A stretch of 64,000 nt of DNA from Cutaneotrichosporon cavernicola (taxonomy: Eukaryota; Basidiomycota; Tremellomycetes; Trichosporonales; Trichosporonaceae), in the NCBI RefSeq assembly GCF_030864355.1, contig NC_083394.1, forward strand, positions 1,178,001 through 1,242,000, read 5' to 3'. Below the pieces are notes generated by a model. That model made no database searches. It saw only the letters and a list, made by a program, of their open reading frames with translations, and was not told where the DNA came from. Each line of letters starts with the position of its first letter. Position 1 is the first letter of the stretch. A program made the translations under genes and the position numbers. Positions 41,988-55,900 of the stretch are shown piece after piece.

Positions 41988-44900
41988 ATGCCAACCCCGC
42001 GCTACGCCCAGGCAGGCGTGCGCGCGGCGCACCCATCGCATGGTACAAAGGCGCCACACAAGCGACGTGCGAGCGGCCAACCCGCCTCCGACGTACCGCT
42101 CGCAGACCCCGTGCCCATCGAGGACTTTCCACCACCAGCTTGGCGTACTGTTCTCAACTCTCGCGCCGACCTTGGTGAGTGAACCCGGCGGGAGGGCGAG
42201 AGAGACAAAATATCGCCGTGCTCTCCCTTTGTTGTTTACCCAGCTGCTACGCACAGACACTCGATCACTGACTACCAGGATACCCAGACTTCTACCCATC
42301 TCGGCCCGGGTTCTCGCAGCCTGAAGATGAGATGACCGACGCGTTCGTCAAGTCGGGGTTCTCGCTCAAGCCAGCTGTCAATGTAACGGTGAGCCGTTCG
42401 GGAGTCCCGCTAACGCTAGGCGGAGAGCTTCTCCATGCACGGCCCGGTGTATCAGCAGCTTCAGACCGGCGGGTTGGAGCGACTGATGGAGCTCGGTCGT
42501 GAGATCATTGCGCAGCGGAATGCTACCATGCCCTCGTTCCAGTGAGTTGCAACCTCGGGGATTGCGGACCAAGGGGTCACTTGATCATCGCGCGTCGCAT
42601 GTCGTGCTGCGTGTCGCTCATGGCACCCCGGCAGCGGCCGACGTCATGCTTCCATCACACGCAAACTGACACACAGGGAGAGGGCGTTCCGTATACCTGT
42701 GCGCGTGACATACAATGACACGAAACGGTCACAGTTCATCGCCGACCTGGCCAACCCCGCAATTCCACTGACGCGCCTCATGCGCAACCCGGTTCCCCAT
42801 GGGTTCAAAGGCGTTGAGCTCCTCGAGACCATGTTCCACCCTCCGCAGCCGGGGATGCGCCCTGGCGCTGTTAGTGCTGCTGGCAAGCCCCTACCTGAGC
42901 CGATCCCAATCGACAGGGCACTGTGGTTCATCCGAGTCCTTGGAGCCAACGAGATCAGCGCACACCGCGGGCGAGCGCAGCCGGCGTCGTCGATGCAGGT
43001 ACCCAGTCCAGCCGCGGTTACCCCTAGTTCGACTGCCACATCCGCACCAGCGCCCTTGCCGCTCAACTCGAACGACTGGTACACCGCAGAGTTCACTACC
43101 GCTTTTACTGCCTGGTTGCGAATGCAGCTTGCACAACTCGTGTTACCCACCAAGCCGAAGTCTGGCGCTGGGGTACTGCCACCGCCCAAGACACCGACCG
43201 GGGTTCTAGGAGACGAGAAGAGTCGTGCCCGTTGGCTCGCAAAGTGGCAGTACACCAACAACCTTCTCAAGCAGCTCTATCGCAAGCGCCTCGTCTCCCC
43301 GCGGCAACTCGTGGGATGGCTCTCGGACTTCCTTGGCCAAGCCAACTTGGCCCAAATCGGCTTCGTCGCCAAGTTAATCCATGAGAACCTGGTCGACGTG
43401 GCCGAGAACCCGAGTATCTCACGACATTGCGTGCGCTCGGCTTGTGTCAAGATCAAGGAGATTCGCGCTTCACCTGCCAAGGACACAATGACCAAAGTCG
43501 ACGAGCAGCTCACGGCGATTGTGCGCGTGCTGTATCAGTCTGACCCCGAGGTCATGCTCTCTCCGACAACGTGGGTCCGCTTCTCTTTGCTCGTCGGTAC
43601 GATTGTCGACTCGACCACGCCCGTCTGGACGGACCTTGAGCGCCGCAACACTGCGCTCATGTTCATGCCCATCGTCGTTGATCCCGGGCCCAGTCCCAGG
43701 CGACAGCAGATGGCCGAGATTCACATGCTCGACTCGATCTGCGCAGAGACGGACATGTCGGCACTGTGCAAGGCGTACTTCAGCGGGCCATGCGCCCCGA
43801 CTAGCCCCAAGATTGACGTGGCTAAACTCGAGGAGAAGGTCTTCATCCTCGTCAACTGGGCCATGGGCCTGTACCAGATGGGCGTCCACCGGCCGTACGC
43901 CGTATACACGATCCTCAAGAAGTGGCAGCAATGGCAAGAAGAGATCCGACCGAACGACCATTTCGACTTCTTCCCCATCTTGTACCAGTGGCTCGACACT
44001 TCGATCCCAGCGCGAAAGGCGGAGAATGTCCTCCCGATCGGCATCTCCTTTGGCGAGCTCACCCGCCAGGGTCTCTTCTCGTATGGGCGGTACCTGAACA
44101 GGCTCATCTCGCATGGACACAGCTCTCGCTTCGCAAACGGCAAGGGCCCCATCTCGCACCACATTGAGCTCTTGCGTGTGATGCCAATTTTCGTCGAAGC
44201 GCCCGATCTGCTCGAACAACGTCGCCTTGTACTCAGCGGCGATGGCGAGAACCGCGATCGCGAGCAGGCCGAGGAAGACAATCAGCTCGAAACGTTCCGC
44301 CAGGAGATGAAGGAGTACGTCCCGGAAGTGTTCGGTCTGCGGCGCTACGGCAAGAGTGCCTTCATTCGCGAGAGTATCGACTACGCAATCCCTATGGCAG
44401 CGGGCGTCACACGCTTCGAGTTCGTCCACAGCCGCTTCTGGTTGTATGCGGCGGCCGTCCACCACTTCAAGCGGCAGGGCTCACAGCCGCCGATGGACGG
44501 CAGCACGTACGCACGTGTCATGAACGTCTTCATGCAGTGCCGCGGGTACTCGACTTTGGCAGACGTGAGTTGAAATCCTTCCACTGATTACTCACGCCAG
44601 TTCCTGGTCAAGGGCATTACCGCCACCGAGGACCCCGAGATTCTCCTCATCATCCTCGACTCGATAAAGCGCGATGCTGACGTGTGGACGTCTATCGACA
44701 GATGGAACCAGATCACATCCGCGCTCGTGGCCCGCTTCCGTGCCATGCAGAGGCGTGGCGGGTTCTGCGCTCCTCTCGTCGCTGTCCTGCAAATGCTCGT
44801 GCAGCACCACCGCCTGGTCGATCCGTCCGCCGAGGCCGAGGTGCTGAACGCCAGAGAGCGACATAGACGCGCGTCTCCAGAAACTCCCGCTATTGCTGTC

Positions 44901-47332
44901 GACATAGACCAGAGCATGGAGGGGCTGCGTCAAGTCATCACCACTGGAAGTGTTGACAAGGCCATCACGCTCGCGTCTAAGATGTTCGCTCGGCACGGCA
45001 AGTTCGATCTGTGGTCGGCAACATGGTGGCAGAGCGTCATCCAAGCTGTCCAAGCCGGCGAGGCGGGCAAGCCGAACGCGGTAAACGCTGCCGTTGCGCA
45101 CATCAGCGAGGTCATCGATCTGGCTGGCGACGGATCTTTGCGCCCAGTGTTCGTCACCTGGGTTGCATCCCTCACGCCCAATACCCGGGTCGACCTGTTT
45201 GGCAGGCGCTCCGTCCCTCCTGTAGTCCGCATGCTGCTCATGCTCATCGTCAAGCGCATCCTCGGCTCTCACACGCTCCTCGAGCAGGTGCTCTTCCCTG
45301 AGCTGAAGCACGCTGCTTCCCTCGTCTCGGGACCGCACCCGCGACTATCCAGAAAACGTACGTACGCCGTCGAGTGGGCGGTCACACTCGCGCAGCAGCT
45401 CCTCCTGTGCACGCCTCACAGGAGCCTCCCACCTGTAAGCCTACGCGAGGCGTACGTCGTCCAGACCGCGCGCGCGGCTGCGTTCCACGCGTCAAATGTT
45501 GCGAACCTCATTCAGCACCTCCCCGTCTTCGTCGTCCTTGAGCGGTCCAAACTCGTGCCCGAGAAGACGCGCAACCAGATCGGTGTCATCTTCCGCGGTC
45601 TCGCGGAGCTGCCGCAGTTCAAGACGGCCGCGTTCCGCAACCTCGACGTGCTAAAGGACGCGTTCTTATCCAACGACTGGATCAAGCGTTCAAACGACTC
45701 GTCTTTGGAGACTGGTATGGTAGAAGGTTTAAAGCTTATGATGTCGGACAAGCGTTCCAAAGGTTCGGAGGGTCTCCCTACGCTCGAGGGTGGCGGAAAG
45801 TACAGCGCCTGGCGGTACACACGCATTGTGCTCGAGATGCGGGTCGAGTTCAAACGCCTCACAATGCGCATCGCGAACAACGAGGAGCCGCACGAGGCGC
45901 GGAAGCAGCTCTCGCAGATTGTCAAGCAGTCACTGGACCGTGAGGCAACACCGGACGACATGGACCTGCTCGTCGAGGCGTTCAGGGGTGCCGACTCGGT
46001 CGTGGCCCAGGAGATCTTGGGTGTTGGGCTCGAGCGGCTTGGTGACCTCTTGCAACGCTTGCTTGCTGCCGAGGATCAGCACCACGTCGAGGAGGCAGCA
46101 AGTGCCGTCGACCTCGTCTTACGCGTCATCAGCAGCATCGGACGCCAGGAGAAGCTCGAAGCGGCCGCTGCGGTCGCACGCGATCGTCTCTTCAACCTGC
46201 TCACGGACGCATTCCAGTCGCTTGAGAGACATGTCTCGAATGAGGACGACGTGCACATGTTACCTGGCGCTACACCACCCGAACCAGGAGAGATCATCAA
46301 GGTGGTTCTTAACCTCCTCCGCTTCGTCCTCTCGATCCCATCGACTGAGGTTCACGTCCCGTCGTCGCCGAAGCCGGACTTTAGCTCGCTCGTTGTGGCG
46401 TTCTTGCATCTGGGAGTGGTGAGCTTCCCTCGTCGTTGCAAAACTGACTCCAGGCGCTCTGTGCCCGTTCACAGGGGTACACTGACATGGAATCCATGCG
46501 TGATCTCCTGATCTTCCTGGTCGACTCGATTCCACCCAACAGCCAGGCCGCCGTGCATCACACTCTTGTCTTCGAAGCATCCACACCTGCTGTGCAAGAT
46601 CTGCTGGCCCGATCGCCGTCGTTCGCCGGCGCCCTTCCTCCACCCAAGACCGACTACCGCGCCATGTCTCTATGCGGCTCCTCTGGTCTTATGGACAGCG
46701 ACATGGGGATCGCCTTGGATGACAGACCGTGGGAGATGATTGAGCAGATGGTCGACCAAACGCCACTCAAGCACTGCGACATGTTCTTGACTTCCAAGCC
46801 GCTGAAGGACACGTCGTCGATCCCAATTGCCCTATTCAAGCCGCAGGTCACGCGCGACGAGGTACCTGACGCTGCACGCGAGGGTGAACATCCATGGAAC
46901 TACGCGTCGTCCGAGCGCAACCTGGGCAACGGCTTTGGTGGCGAGCCCATTGCGGCACGCCAAGCCGCAACAGTCCTGTACGCGCGCGGGGATGGCAACG
47001 TTGGCGACCAGCCAACGCTCGCCATGCCGCCGACGCCAGCCAGAGTTAAACGGCTCAACCCACGCAACAACACGCCTGTCAAGGGTGCTGGAACCAACAA
47101 CGACCCCATTTCAATTGAATCGGACGAAAGCGAAGGAGAATCAGTGGAGGAGCAACGGCCCGCCAGCAAGCGCCCTCGCACTGGTTCCAAGACGTCTACT
47201 GGAGCGACGCGTCAGGTAACTGGCGGCAAGGCACCGCGCAAGGCCGCGCCAGCGCGCAAAGCGCCTGCCAAGAACGTACGGAGCACGTCGGGCAAGGAAG
47301 CGAAAGGGCGGCGCAAGAGTGGACAGGACTAG
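41988..47332 (+). CDS. SRB8: Mediator complex subunit 12 (Srb8/Med12)
   Basis: Six exons: 41988-42174, 42279-42388, 42420-42541, 42677-44564, 44601-46418 and 46454-47332, giving 1,667 residues. The Med12 N-terminal domain is recognisable: VRVTYNDTKRSQFIADLANP, then the PLTRLMRNPVPHGFKG block and RALWFIRVLGANE. The rest is helical with few motifs. The C-terminal 150 residues are basic and Pro/Lys-rich (KRPRTGSKTSTGATRQ, KAPRKAAPARKAPAK), with an acidic SIESDESEGESVEE patch. Med12 is part of the Cdk8 kinase module that reversibly binds Mediator and mainly represses transcription. The internal intron at 42542 (135 nt) is the longest. Confidence 0.92.
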
Positions 47333-47829
47333 TTTCTGTTACTTGTCCTGTTGAAGGACGTCTGCATTGTACGACTACGTCAGCATGGTACGCCGGGGAT
47401 AGCAAGTTGACGGTTCATGTAGCATGGCAGCATTGCCATAGGATGCAATTGTTGTATCATTGCCCACCGTGATGGCGCAGAAGGCGCAGAAGGCGCTACT
47501 GAAGAAAGATGGGCGCTTGCGTGCTCGTCGAGGCCGAGGTAACCTCACATGCTCAGTATGCTGATGAGTCAGCAAAGTCTCACAACCTCTGGCCGATGGT
47601 CAGCTGACCAGGCACGGTGGTTGATGAGTGACCAGTCACCCTGAAAAGGTTTGGACATAACTGGTAGTTTGACAACAATTCGCAGCAATCACCAACCCAA
47701 TCTTGGGCCGTCAACATCGACAGCGCATTCACGCTCTCCAGTCTATAGACTAGCAGCGAGTGGCGCGCGATATACCATATCGATATACCATCTTGGCGGG
47801 CCCTTCCAACCCCCAGCCACCCAGGCGCC
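47333..47829. other. Intergenic region
   Basis: About 500 bp between two plus-strand genes. A GATATACCATATCGATATACCATC repeat-like element lies at 47769-47792. No gene is supported. Confidence 0.5.
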
Positions 47830-50800
47830 ATGTCGACGACTCCCGCGTCTGTCACAGCCGCGCCATCCCCTTCAACGCCAGCGTCGACCGCGACCGCGAC
47901 CGCCACTGCGACAACGGCCCTTCCTTCCCCTTCCTCCGACTCGAGCGTCTCTCGTCCCACCTCCGCCGCCTCAAATCGCCGGAGAGCGCCATTAATCCAC
48001 GCGGCAATGAGCGCGAAACGAGCAATCGATCTCACGGACCTGAGCGATAGCGACGACAGCCCCATTCCTGTCGCAGGTCCCTCGGGTCCACCAGGGCTCG
48101 CGGCGCGGAGACCAGGCGCGCCGAATGTGTGGCCGAGCTCGAGGTTGAGCGAGGGTGCAAAGGACGTGAGTGCATTCTGTGTTGGTTATCACTTGCACCG
48201 AGGGTATGAGCCGAGCGTGCCCCATCTGCAGATTGACCGAGATATATGGCGAGAACGAACTGCGCGGACTGCTCGGACGGGGCATTGTAGGCCCACCCCA
48301 CCTGCGGCGTGTCTGAAATGGTGTGAATCCGTGGTGACACGAAAAATGAACGCACAGACCACATGTGGGTGGAGGAGAGCGGAATGGGGGTCAAGGAGTG
48401 AGAGAGGGATCCCGAGTACGGCGCGTGAGGGGCGCGGGGGCGTGAGGAAGGTGAAGAAGATCTCTTTATCTCTCTCAAAGCCATTTGACAATCCACAAAC
48501 ACATTACTGTATCTCCCATCCCTCAACCCCGGACATCCTTTACCGTTCTTCCTTTTGCATACTCATCACATTACAGTCTGACGACGACTTTACAATCACC
48601 GCTTCGACCCCCGCGAAGCCAATCGTGAATCCCATGTTTGGCAGCTTCCCCGCAAGCTCGGGCGTAGCTGGCCCAAGCGGCACCCAGTTTTCGCCGCTGG
48701 GCTCGTCCCTAGCTAGCGCAAGTGAGGCGGCTCACCGTGCAGGCTTTGCACACTTTGGCCGTCCGAACGTCAACGGCAGTTCGAACGGGGCGTCCAACTC
48801 GGGCGTCGTCGGTAACAGCAACGGATTCGCCACTGGCAGTTGGGTGCCCTCCCTCTCCTCATCTTCCTCGGCACCGGTCGCCGGGGCCGGCGACGGATCG
48901 TCGTCAGCCCCCATCGACGTCGACAGCATGCCCGTCTCACGCCCGCCACCGCCACCGAACCCCAAGAAGGCCATGTGCATAGGAGGATTCATGACCCGCG
49001 CCATCATGCTGTATCCAACCGACGCGGCCGTCGCGGGCGTCAAGCCCAAGGCGGGTCAACGCTGGAACATTGTTACGTTCAAGGGCGCCGAGATGATCCA
49101 TGTCAAGCTGCGTGTGAGTACTCGTACGACGGCGCGGACGGGGATGAGGTACCGCTGGATGTCGCTGAGGTGTAAGGAAGGGTGGCGGTGACGGATGAGT
49201 CAGCCGCACGCGTCGGCCGTCGGCCTTGCCTCCCTTCCATTCCGTTTCGAGTCACAAACGCTGACATTAGCTCCGCAAGGCCGGCGATCAACCACGCCCC
49301 GATGAGCCATGGACCAGTGTCAGCCAGGACACCATCCAGGTCACGACGTATCCCGGCGGCGCGACTGGCGCGTACATTGGCGACATCGACCCACACATCG
49401 CCGGAGTCCTCATTCCCATGCTGCACCGCGGCCTCTGCCGCTTGGAGGGGTTTGCGATGCGCCTCAGACCTGATGGGGTGAGCTGAACAAATTGATACGA
49501 AAGCTGACAGCAGCCTATGTTCGAGGTCCGCATCAACGTGCTCCTCTTCACCCTCCCATCCAACATCCAGTACATCTCAGATACGCTTATTGCGCACAAC
49601 CTCTTTCTTCTAGATCCGATGCCGCCGTACGACCCGATGCGTCACAACGACCAGCCTGTGTACCAGAACGCGCACGGTGGCGGCGAGAGGGCATACAAGA
49701 TGTATCTGGCATCGCAGCAGCGGTACGCATCAAGCGGCGGTGGCTACTACAACCCACAGCAGGACAAGGCGCGACAGGTCGAGGTACAGCGGCAGCAGGT
49801 CGACGCCGTGTTCAAGAGTATCGAGAGTGGCGTCGAACTGGAACAGTCCGACCCTGGACCATGGATCAAAACGAACCTCTTCCCGCATCAGCGCAAGGCG
49901 CTCACGTTCCTCCTCCAGGCCGAGCAGGACTGGTCGAGCTTGAAGGACGCGCGCAAGGCTGCAGACAAGAAGCTCAAGAAGGCCAAGGTCGGCAGCCAGA
50001 GCGCGTCTGGAACATCAACACCGGACGAGCGCCCAGAGAAGGAGGAGAAGAAAGGGACGCGCGACTTTAAGGCCGACTCCTCACGGTCACTCTGGGAGAT
50101 CAGTACGGACGACAATGCGAGAGGCCGCGCCTGGAAGAACAAGCTCACGATGGAGTTGAGACGCCAAGCAAAGCGACCAAAGGAGTGCAAGGGTGCTATT
50201 CTCGCTGATGACGTGAGTGGTACAACCTTGAACTAAACTGACATTAGATGGGTCTTGGCAAGACGCTATCGGTCGTGTCGCTCATCGCTGCTACGAAGAC
50301 TGCTGCGAAAGAATGGGGCGAGAGAGAACTGGAGAAGGTCGAGACACCTCAGGAAACCGATGAGGACAAGGTCCCAGTGAGCGCCATGAGCACGCGTGTG
50401 TTTGGCATGCCAGAACCGAGCCCCGAGCCAGATACTCCCAAGGGCAAAAAGCGACGCCGCGATGAGCAGGAGGAGGTCGCGAACCGTACGCGCCGGTCAC
50501 AGATCACAAAGCGCTCCAAGGCAACGCTACTCGTCTGCCCAATGTCGACAATCACGAATTGGGAAGACCAGATCAAGGAGCACTGGGACGGCGACGTCGA
50601 GGTCGTTGGCGGAACGAGTCCACCAGTCAAGAAGGGCGTCAAGAAACCCACTGATCCCGAAGACACTCTGAGAGTATACATCTACCACGGCACGGGACGC
50701 AAGGCCGACCCACGCTATCTCGCTGGGTTTGACATTGTGATCACGTCATACTCGACACTTGCGAACGAGTATTCGAAGCACTGCAACTCATGCGGTGACG

Positions 50801-52645
50801 GCGAGTCGACTCCCGCAGACACGAGGGGGAACTCGGATGACGAAGCTAGCGGTGCCACCAGCGCCCGCGGCACCACGACACCTGCATCTGGCATCAACCC
50901 GTCTGACGTGTCAGAGGCACTCAAGCGCAAGCAGAAGCGCAAGCGCGCCCCGGCGGCAGACCAGCCCAGCCCGCTCCAGACGATAGATTGGTTCCGTGTC
51001 GTACTTGATGAAGCGCACAGCATCAAGTCGGCATCCACAGTCGCGTGCAAGGCGTCATGCTACCTCGAAGCCGACCGGCGCATCGCTCTCACAGGTACGC
51101 CCATCCAGAACAAGATCGAGGACGTATGGGCGCTGTTCAAGTTCCTACGGCTCAGTCCCATCGATGAACGCGACATGTTCAACAAGTACATCTCGACACC
51201 GTGCAAGAGTGGTGACCAGGTCGGAGTTGCTCGTCTGCAGCTGGTCATGCGCACGTGCTGCCTGCGTCGCACCAAGGACACGACAGACAATGGCCAGAAG
51301 ATCCTGCACCTGCCGCCGCGCAAGGAGCTGCAGATGTGGCTGGATCTGCGCCCTGATGAGCGCGAGATCTACGACAGGCGTCGCGACGAGGCGCGATCCG
51401 AGATCAACGAGCTCAAGGCAACAAAGCAGCTAACCAAGAATTACGCGCACGTTTTGCAGCAGCTTCTTCGCCTGCGCCAGACCTGCGACCACGTTGATCT
51501 CCCCAGCAGTGCCGTCGTCGAGGAGGACTACGACGGGACCATCATGAACTATGAGATAGCCTTGGAAGGTATCAAGAAGATGGGCCTGACCCAGCAGCGC
51601 GCACAGAGCGTCATCTGCACGTACAAGGACATGCCCGACGCCGGCGCGTGCTGTAATGAGTGCGATTACGACTTTGGTCCTGTGTTCCCGTCAATCGACT
51701 TGGGCGGCGACGAGGTGTACGCCAAGTCCGAATCCAATGAGAAGAAGACCAAGAGTTTGCGTCCGCTCCTCACAAAGTGCTGCCATATTTACTGCCCAGC
51801 GTGCTTCAAGCGCAGCGTGTACCCCAAGTGGCCTCGCGCCGTGGATGGCCAGGCCCGCCCGTGCATCGTCTGCGACGAGATGCTCCAGCTCGGCAAGGAC
51901 GTCATCGAGGTCTGCCCCCCGTCCGAGATGAGCGACGAGGCTCCAAAGAAGGCCGCACAGCGCAAGAAGTGGGAGCGCAACCCGATGGAGGCAGTCAACA
52001 TGTCATCCAAGATGCAGTATCTGCTGCACGAGCTCATGAAGCTCTCCAAGCGCAACCCCAACTCGCCCAACTACGACCCGTTCGGCGTCGTACAGGACGA
52101 TGACGACGACCCGATCGAGGTGAGCGACGACGGCACGCCGCTCGCGACCAAGACGATCGTGTTTAGCCAGTGGACGACGATGCTCGACCGCGTCGAGGAC
52201 ATGCTCAACGAGGCCAACATCAAGACGTGCCGCCTCGACGGTACCATGACGCGTGAGCAGCGCGCCGACCAGATCGAGCGTCTGCGGACTCGCAAAAGTA
52301 TCGAAGTCATGCTCGTGTCGACGCGTGCCGGAGGTGTCGGCCTCAACCTCACCGCTGCGAGCCGCTGCTACCTTATCGACCCGTACTGGAACCCGTCGGT
52401 TGAGGCACAGGCCATCGACCGTATCCACCGCATGGGCCAGACGCGTCCAGTCCTCGCGGTCAAGCTCATGATCAAGGACTCGGTCGAGGAGAAGCTCAAT
52501 AAGATCCAGCAGAAAAAGGCCGAGCTTGCCAACCTCTCGCTCAAGAACATGTCGCGGACAGAGCTCATGCAGCAGCGGGTGAGCCGAATTCGGGTGATGG
52601 TGCTGACGATACCAGAGTGACATGCTTGCGTCGCTGTTCAACTAG
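47830..52645 (+). CDS. SNF2-family ATPase with RING finger (Rad5/HLTF-like)
   Basis: Six exons: 47830-48165, 48577-49113, 49271-49477, 49514-50212, 50248-52578 and 52616-52645, giving 1,379 residues. The disordered N-terminus has a SUMO-interacting-type motif (IDLTDLSDSDD). A region with CIGGFMTRAIMLYP is HIRAN-like. The ATPase core shows ILADDMGLGKTLSVVSLIAA (Walker A), VVLDEAHSIKSA (motif II), GTPIQNKIEDVWALFKFL, and the helicase-C motifs VFSQWTTMLDRV and STRAGGVGLNLTAASR. A C3HC4 RING sits between the lobes (CCNECDYDF ... CCHIYCPACF ... CIVCDEML), which defines the Rad5/Rad16/HLTF/Uls1 group. These are chromatin- or replication-fork translocases with ubiquitin-ligase activity. Intron 1 is 411 nt, far above the local norm. 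The last exon (SDMLASLFN) is 30 nt. Confidence 0.93.
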
Positions 52646-52945
52646 ACGAGATGTGAAGAGAGACGAGGCAAATGTAAGGAGGAAGACGCACAAACAACAA
52701 TTCAACCCACCAACTCAACTTTGCATATCAAGCACAACGCACCCGCTTTGCCTAGCATGTGCACGACTCCACACCAAACCAACCTGTGTACATTGTAGGC
52801 TTCTTCACATGCATCTTCCCTCCAGGGGATCAGAGTATCGACTATTACTAATGCTACGAATGGGTGGTGGGCACTATGCTCCGGCGGCCAAGCGGGTATG
52901 TGGTCTGGATATGGTGCGATGGGGTGTTGAGAGAGAGAGAGTGGC
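52646..52945. other. Convergent 3' region
   Basis: Three hundred bases between the stops of the SNF2 and DENN genes, holding their 3' UTRs. A GAGAGAGAGAG tract lies at 52930-52941. No gene is seen. Confidence 0.5.
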
Positions 52946-55900
52946 TTAGGCAGTCCCAAACGCAATGGTGCCGACGCTTGTCGGGCGTTCCTTGGTGGTC
53001 TTGACGTCAAGGCCCTTGTCGTGGTGCAGGCTCTCCTTGCTCTCGTATGGAGTGACTATGATCTCGCTGATCGAATGAGCCGTGCTCACGGGTGACGGGG
53101 CAATGGCCGAGTCGGGCGCCTTGATCGACTCGTAGCTGCGCTTTTGCACCACACGACGCGGCGGCGGGCGGAGCACAAAGGCTCGCAGCACTGGAGGCTT
53201 GGAGGGCTCAGCATCCTCCGTGTTGTCCGTGTCCGTGACAGGAGCGGCGAGGTCGTCCGAGTGCTCGCCCTTGCGAGGCGTGCCCTCTCCTTCGGGCTCG
53301 TTGATGGTTGGCAGCTTGGCGGTCGTGATGGTGTCGGGTGTGCCGGGGCGGGAGCCCTGGTCTTTCTCCTCGTCCTTCTCGGTCTCGGCGCCCTCCTGTT
53401 CAGCGGCCTCGACCTGGTCACGGATAGGAGCAAGGGCAATCTCAAGCTTGGCTTGGATCATGGCGACACGCTGCGAGATACTTTCGAGACGGTTATGCGA
53501 TGCGAGCCGGTCCGTGTTACTGACTTGGTCACTGTCCACAATGGAACCAAGACCGCGTCTTGCAGGACCGTCGTTGAGCGCGCCAATGATACTGATGGCT
53601 TTCTTCGAGTGGGCGTACGAGTCGATTGTGCCGACGGTCTGTATCGAGTCGCGAGTGTTGGGACGCGACTTGCGCTTGATAGTCGAGACTGAGGCGACCG
53701 TCTTGGGCGACGTCGGCGGCGACTCGAGACCATTGAGGGAATGATTGTCAATGTGGTCTCCCCATGGCATGCGCTCCATGGCCGTGGTCAACTGCATCTC
53801 GATTGCGTCCATGATATCGTTGCGCTCGCGCTCGAGCTCCTGGATCCTGGGGGATTAGCAAACACACGACGGTCCAACCCTACGAGTGGTGCATGTCGGA
53901 CAGCTGGCGCATAGCCTCGGCACGAGCTCCCTCGGTTTGGCCAAGCTTTTCCTGCAGCTCGGCGTTGATCTTGGTCTGCTCCGTGTTGACTGAGGTGAGC
54001 TATTGTGCGGACAGACACCACGACTCACTGTTCGACAAGCGGCGTGCCTCGCGCTGCTCCTTGTCGATTTTTCCCTTGAGGTCGTTGGACTCCTGGGTGA
54101 GGCGCTCGGCATATTTCTCAAACATCTCGAACTTTTGCTTCCAATGCTCGCCCTCCAACATGAGTTTCTGCAGGCGACGGGTGATGCGCGCGACCTTGAG
54201 CTCGAAGTCGTCGCGCTTCTCAACGTAGTGGAGAGCGCGCTTGCGCATCATAGCCTTGGCCATCTGCTCGTTGACAGTGAGTTGCTCCTGGACACGAGCG
54301 TTGCCAGTCTTCGTCAGACGCTGGAATAAAGTCGGCTTCTTGTGCTGTGCACGTTAGTATTATCAGTACACTTCAACTCACCCTGTCGGCGAGGATCTTG
54401 TCGAAAACTGCGACCACCGACGACTGGTTCCACCAGGCAGGCGGCTCGAGGCGCTCTCCGAGGTAGCGAGGGCGCGTGGGACCGTGGTGGATACGGTTTA
54501 TGTTCCGGAATGAGCCTTTGAGGAAGGAGACGCGGAACTCGAAAGGAACAGAGCGCTCAGAAGGGAATGCACTTCCCATTGCAGCCACCAGCTTGTGGCG
54601 CTGCTTATCACGCTTATGACCAGTGGAGATGCTAGCCGGACGCGACTTGCAGGTGAGGGTGTTTTGGTCGAGGTCGACAATCACCACCTCGTTGGGAGGG
54701 GAGACGGTATATCGGCACTCGGTGGACAAACCCTAACTGTCAGCCCCAAAGATAGGCGATACAGCTGCCAAGCACACCTGGAAACTCACAATGATGTACG
54801 GCCCGGGGTCCTCGATCATGAAGGTAACGTCGCGAAGGTGAATGTTCTGCAGCGCTATGCCATCCCACCCGCGAAGCTCGACAATGTACTTGAGCGTCTC
54901 TACAGCAGAACCGAGCATGGCAGGGTAACGAGAGCAAAAGACAATGCGACCAGAGCTAGTGAGCGCGACCTCAACGCACGTCAGGATATGGTCAAGGTCA
55001 AGTGCCTGGAAGAGGGGCCACATCTGGAAGTCAACCTTGGTCGTGCCCTTCTCAAAGTCGATAGCGCCTGGCATGATAGCCTCGATCGCGACCTCTTCGT
55101 CGGCCGAGGTACCAAGGGGCAGGGAAAACAGGTCACCTGGGCGAGGGGCGTCGCTGTTTAGCAGGGTGAAAACCTGGCGCATGTGTGCACGAGCGTCCTT
55201 GGAGTAGCGTGCCCACTGTGGGTCAGCGGGGTTGGCAGCGGAACTCACACTCAGGCGAAGGTAGTCCTGCATCGCATCGTAGATGGGGTAACGGGACACT
55301 GTAGATCAGCGGATCATCGTTCAGAATCACCCACCAAGAGTGAGGGCGTAAGGAAGCCAGAAGACATCTGTCGCCTCGCCATACGCCGCAGACATGCCAT
55401 CCGCCGAGTAGTCGGCATCGTAAGTCGATGTAAATGTCGTCTCCAAATCAGAGTCGCTGAAACCCGTATCGCTGGCTGTGTAATCAGAGGTTACCCCCTT
55501 TTTGGGTTGTATCCAAGGGGTTTTGCCACGGCGGCGTAACGCGTCCTTCTTGATCGACTCCGACGTAGCCGACTCGTTACGAAGACGCTGGGAGCGTTGC
55601 TTGAACTGGCTGAGGCGGATGGCGCGTTCCTTGTCGGCGTGAGACCAAACGGTGAGGGTGACCCCGTAGAAAACGAGGTCCGATCCATGGGTAGTGCCGC
55701 GGAGATGCTCCTGACCAGGAGCAGGGGCGGCGGACGGCTGCTCAGACGAGACGGCCATGTACGACTCGGGAGGAAGGCCAAACTTGTTGCCGCGCGATGC
55801 CTGTGCAGCGATGGCGGTAAGGGTGCTCTGGCGAGACACATTGAACGAGAATGTGTGGCAAGTCGTGGGCGGGGCTAGGGCCGAGTTGACAACCTCGACG

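Noticed and set aside
53990..54028. Acceptor at 54000 for the DENN exon 6-7 join
   Set aside because: A 29-nt intron ending there would break the frame; the next AG (39-nt intron) keeps it and yields a continuous coiled coil.
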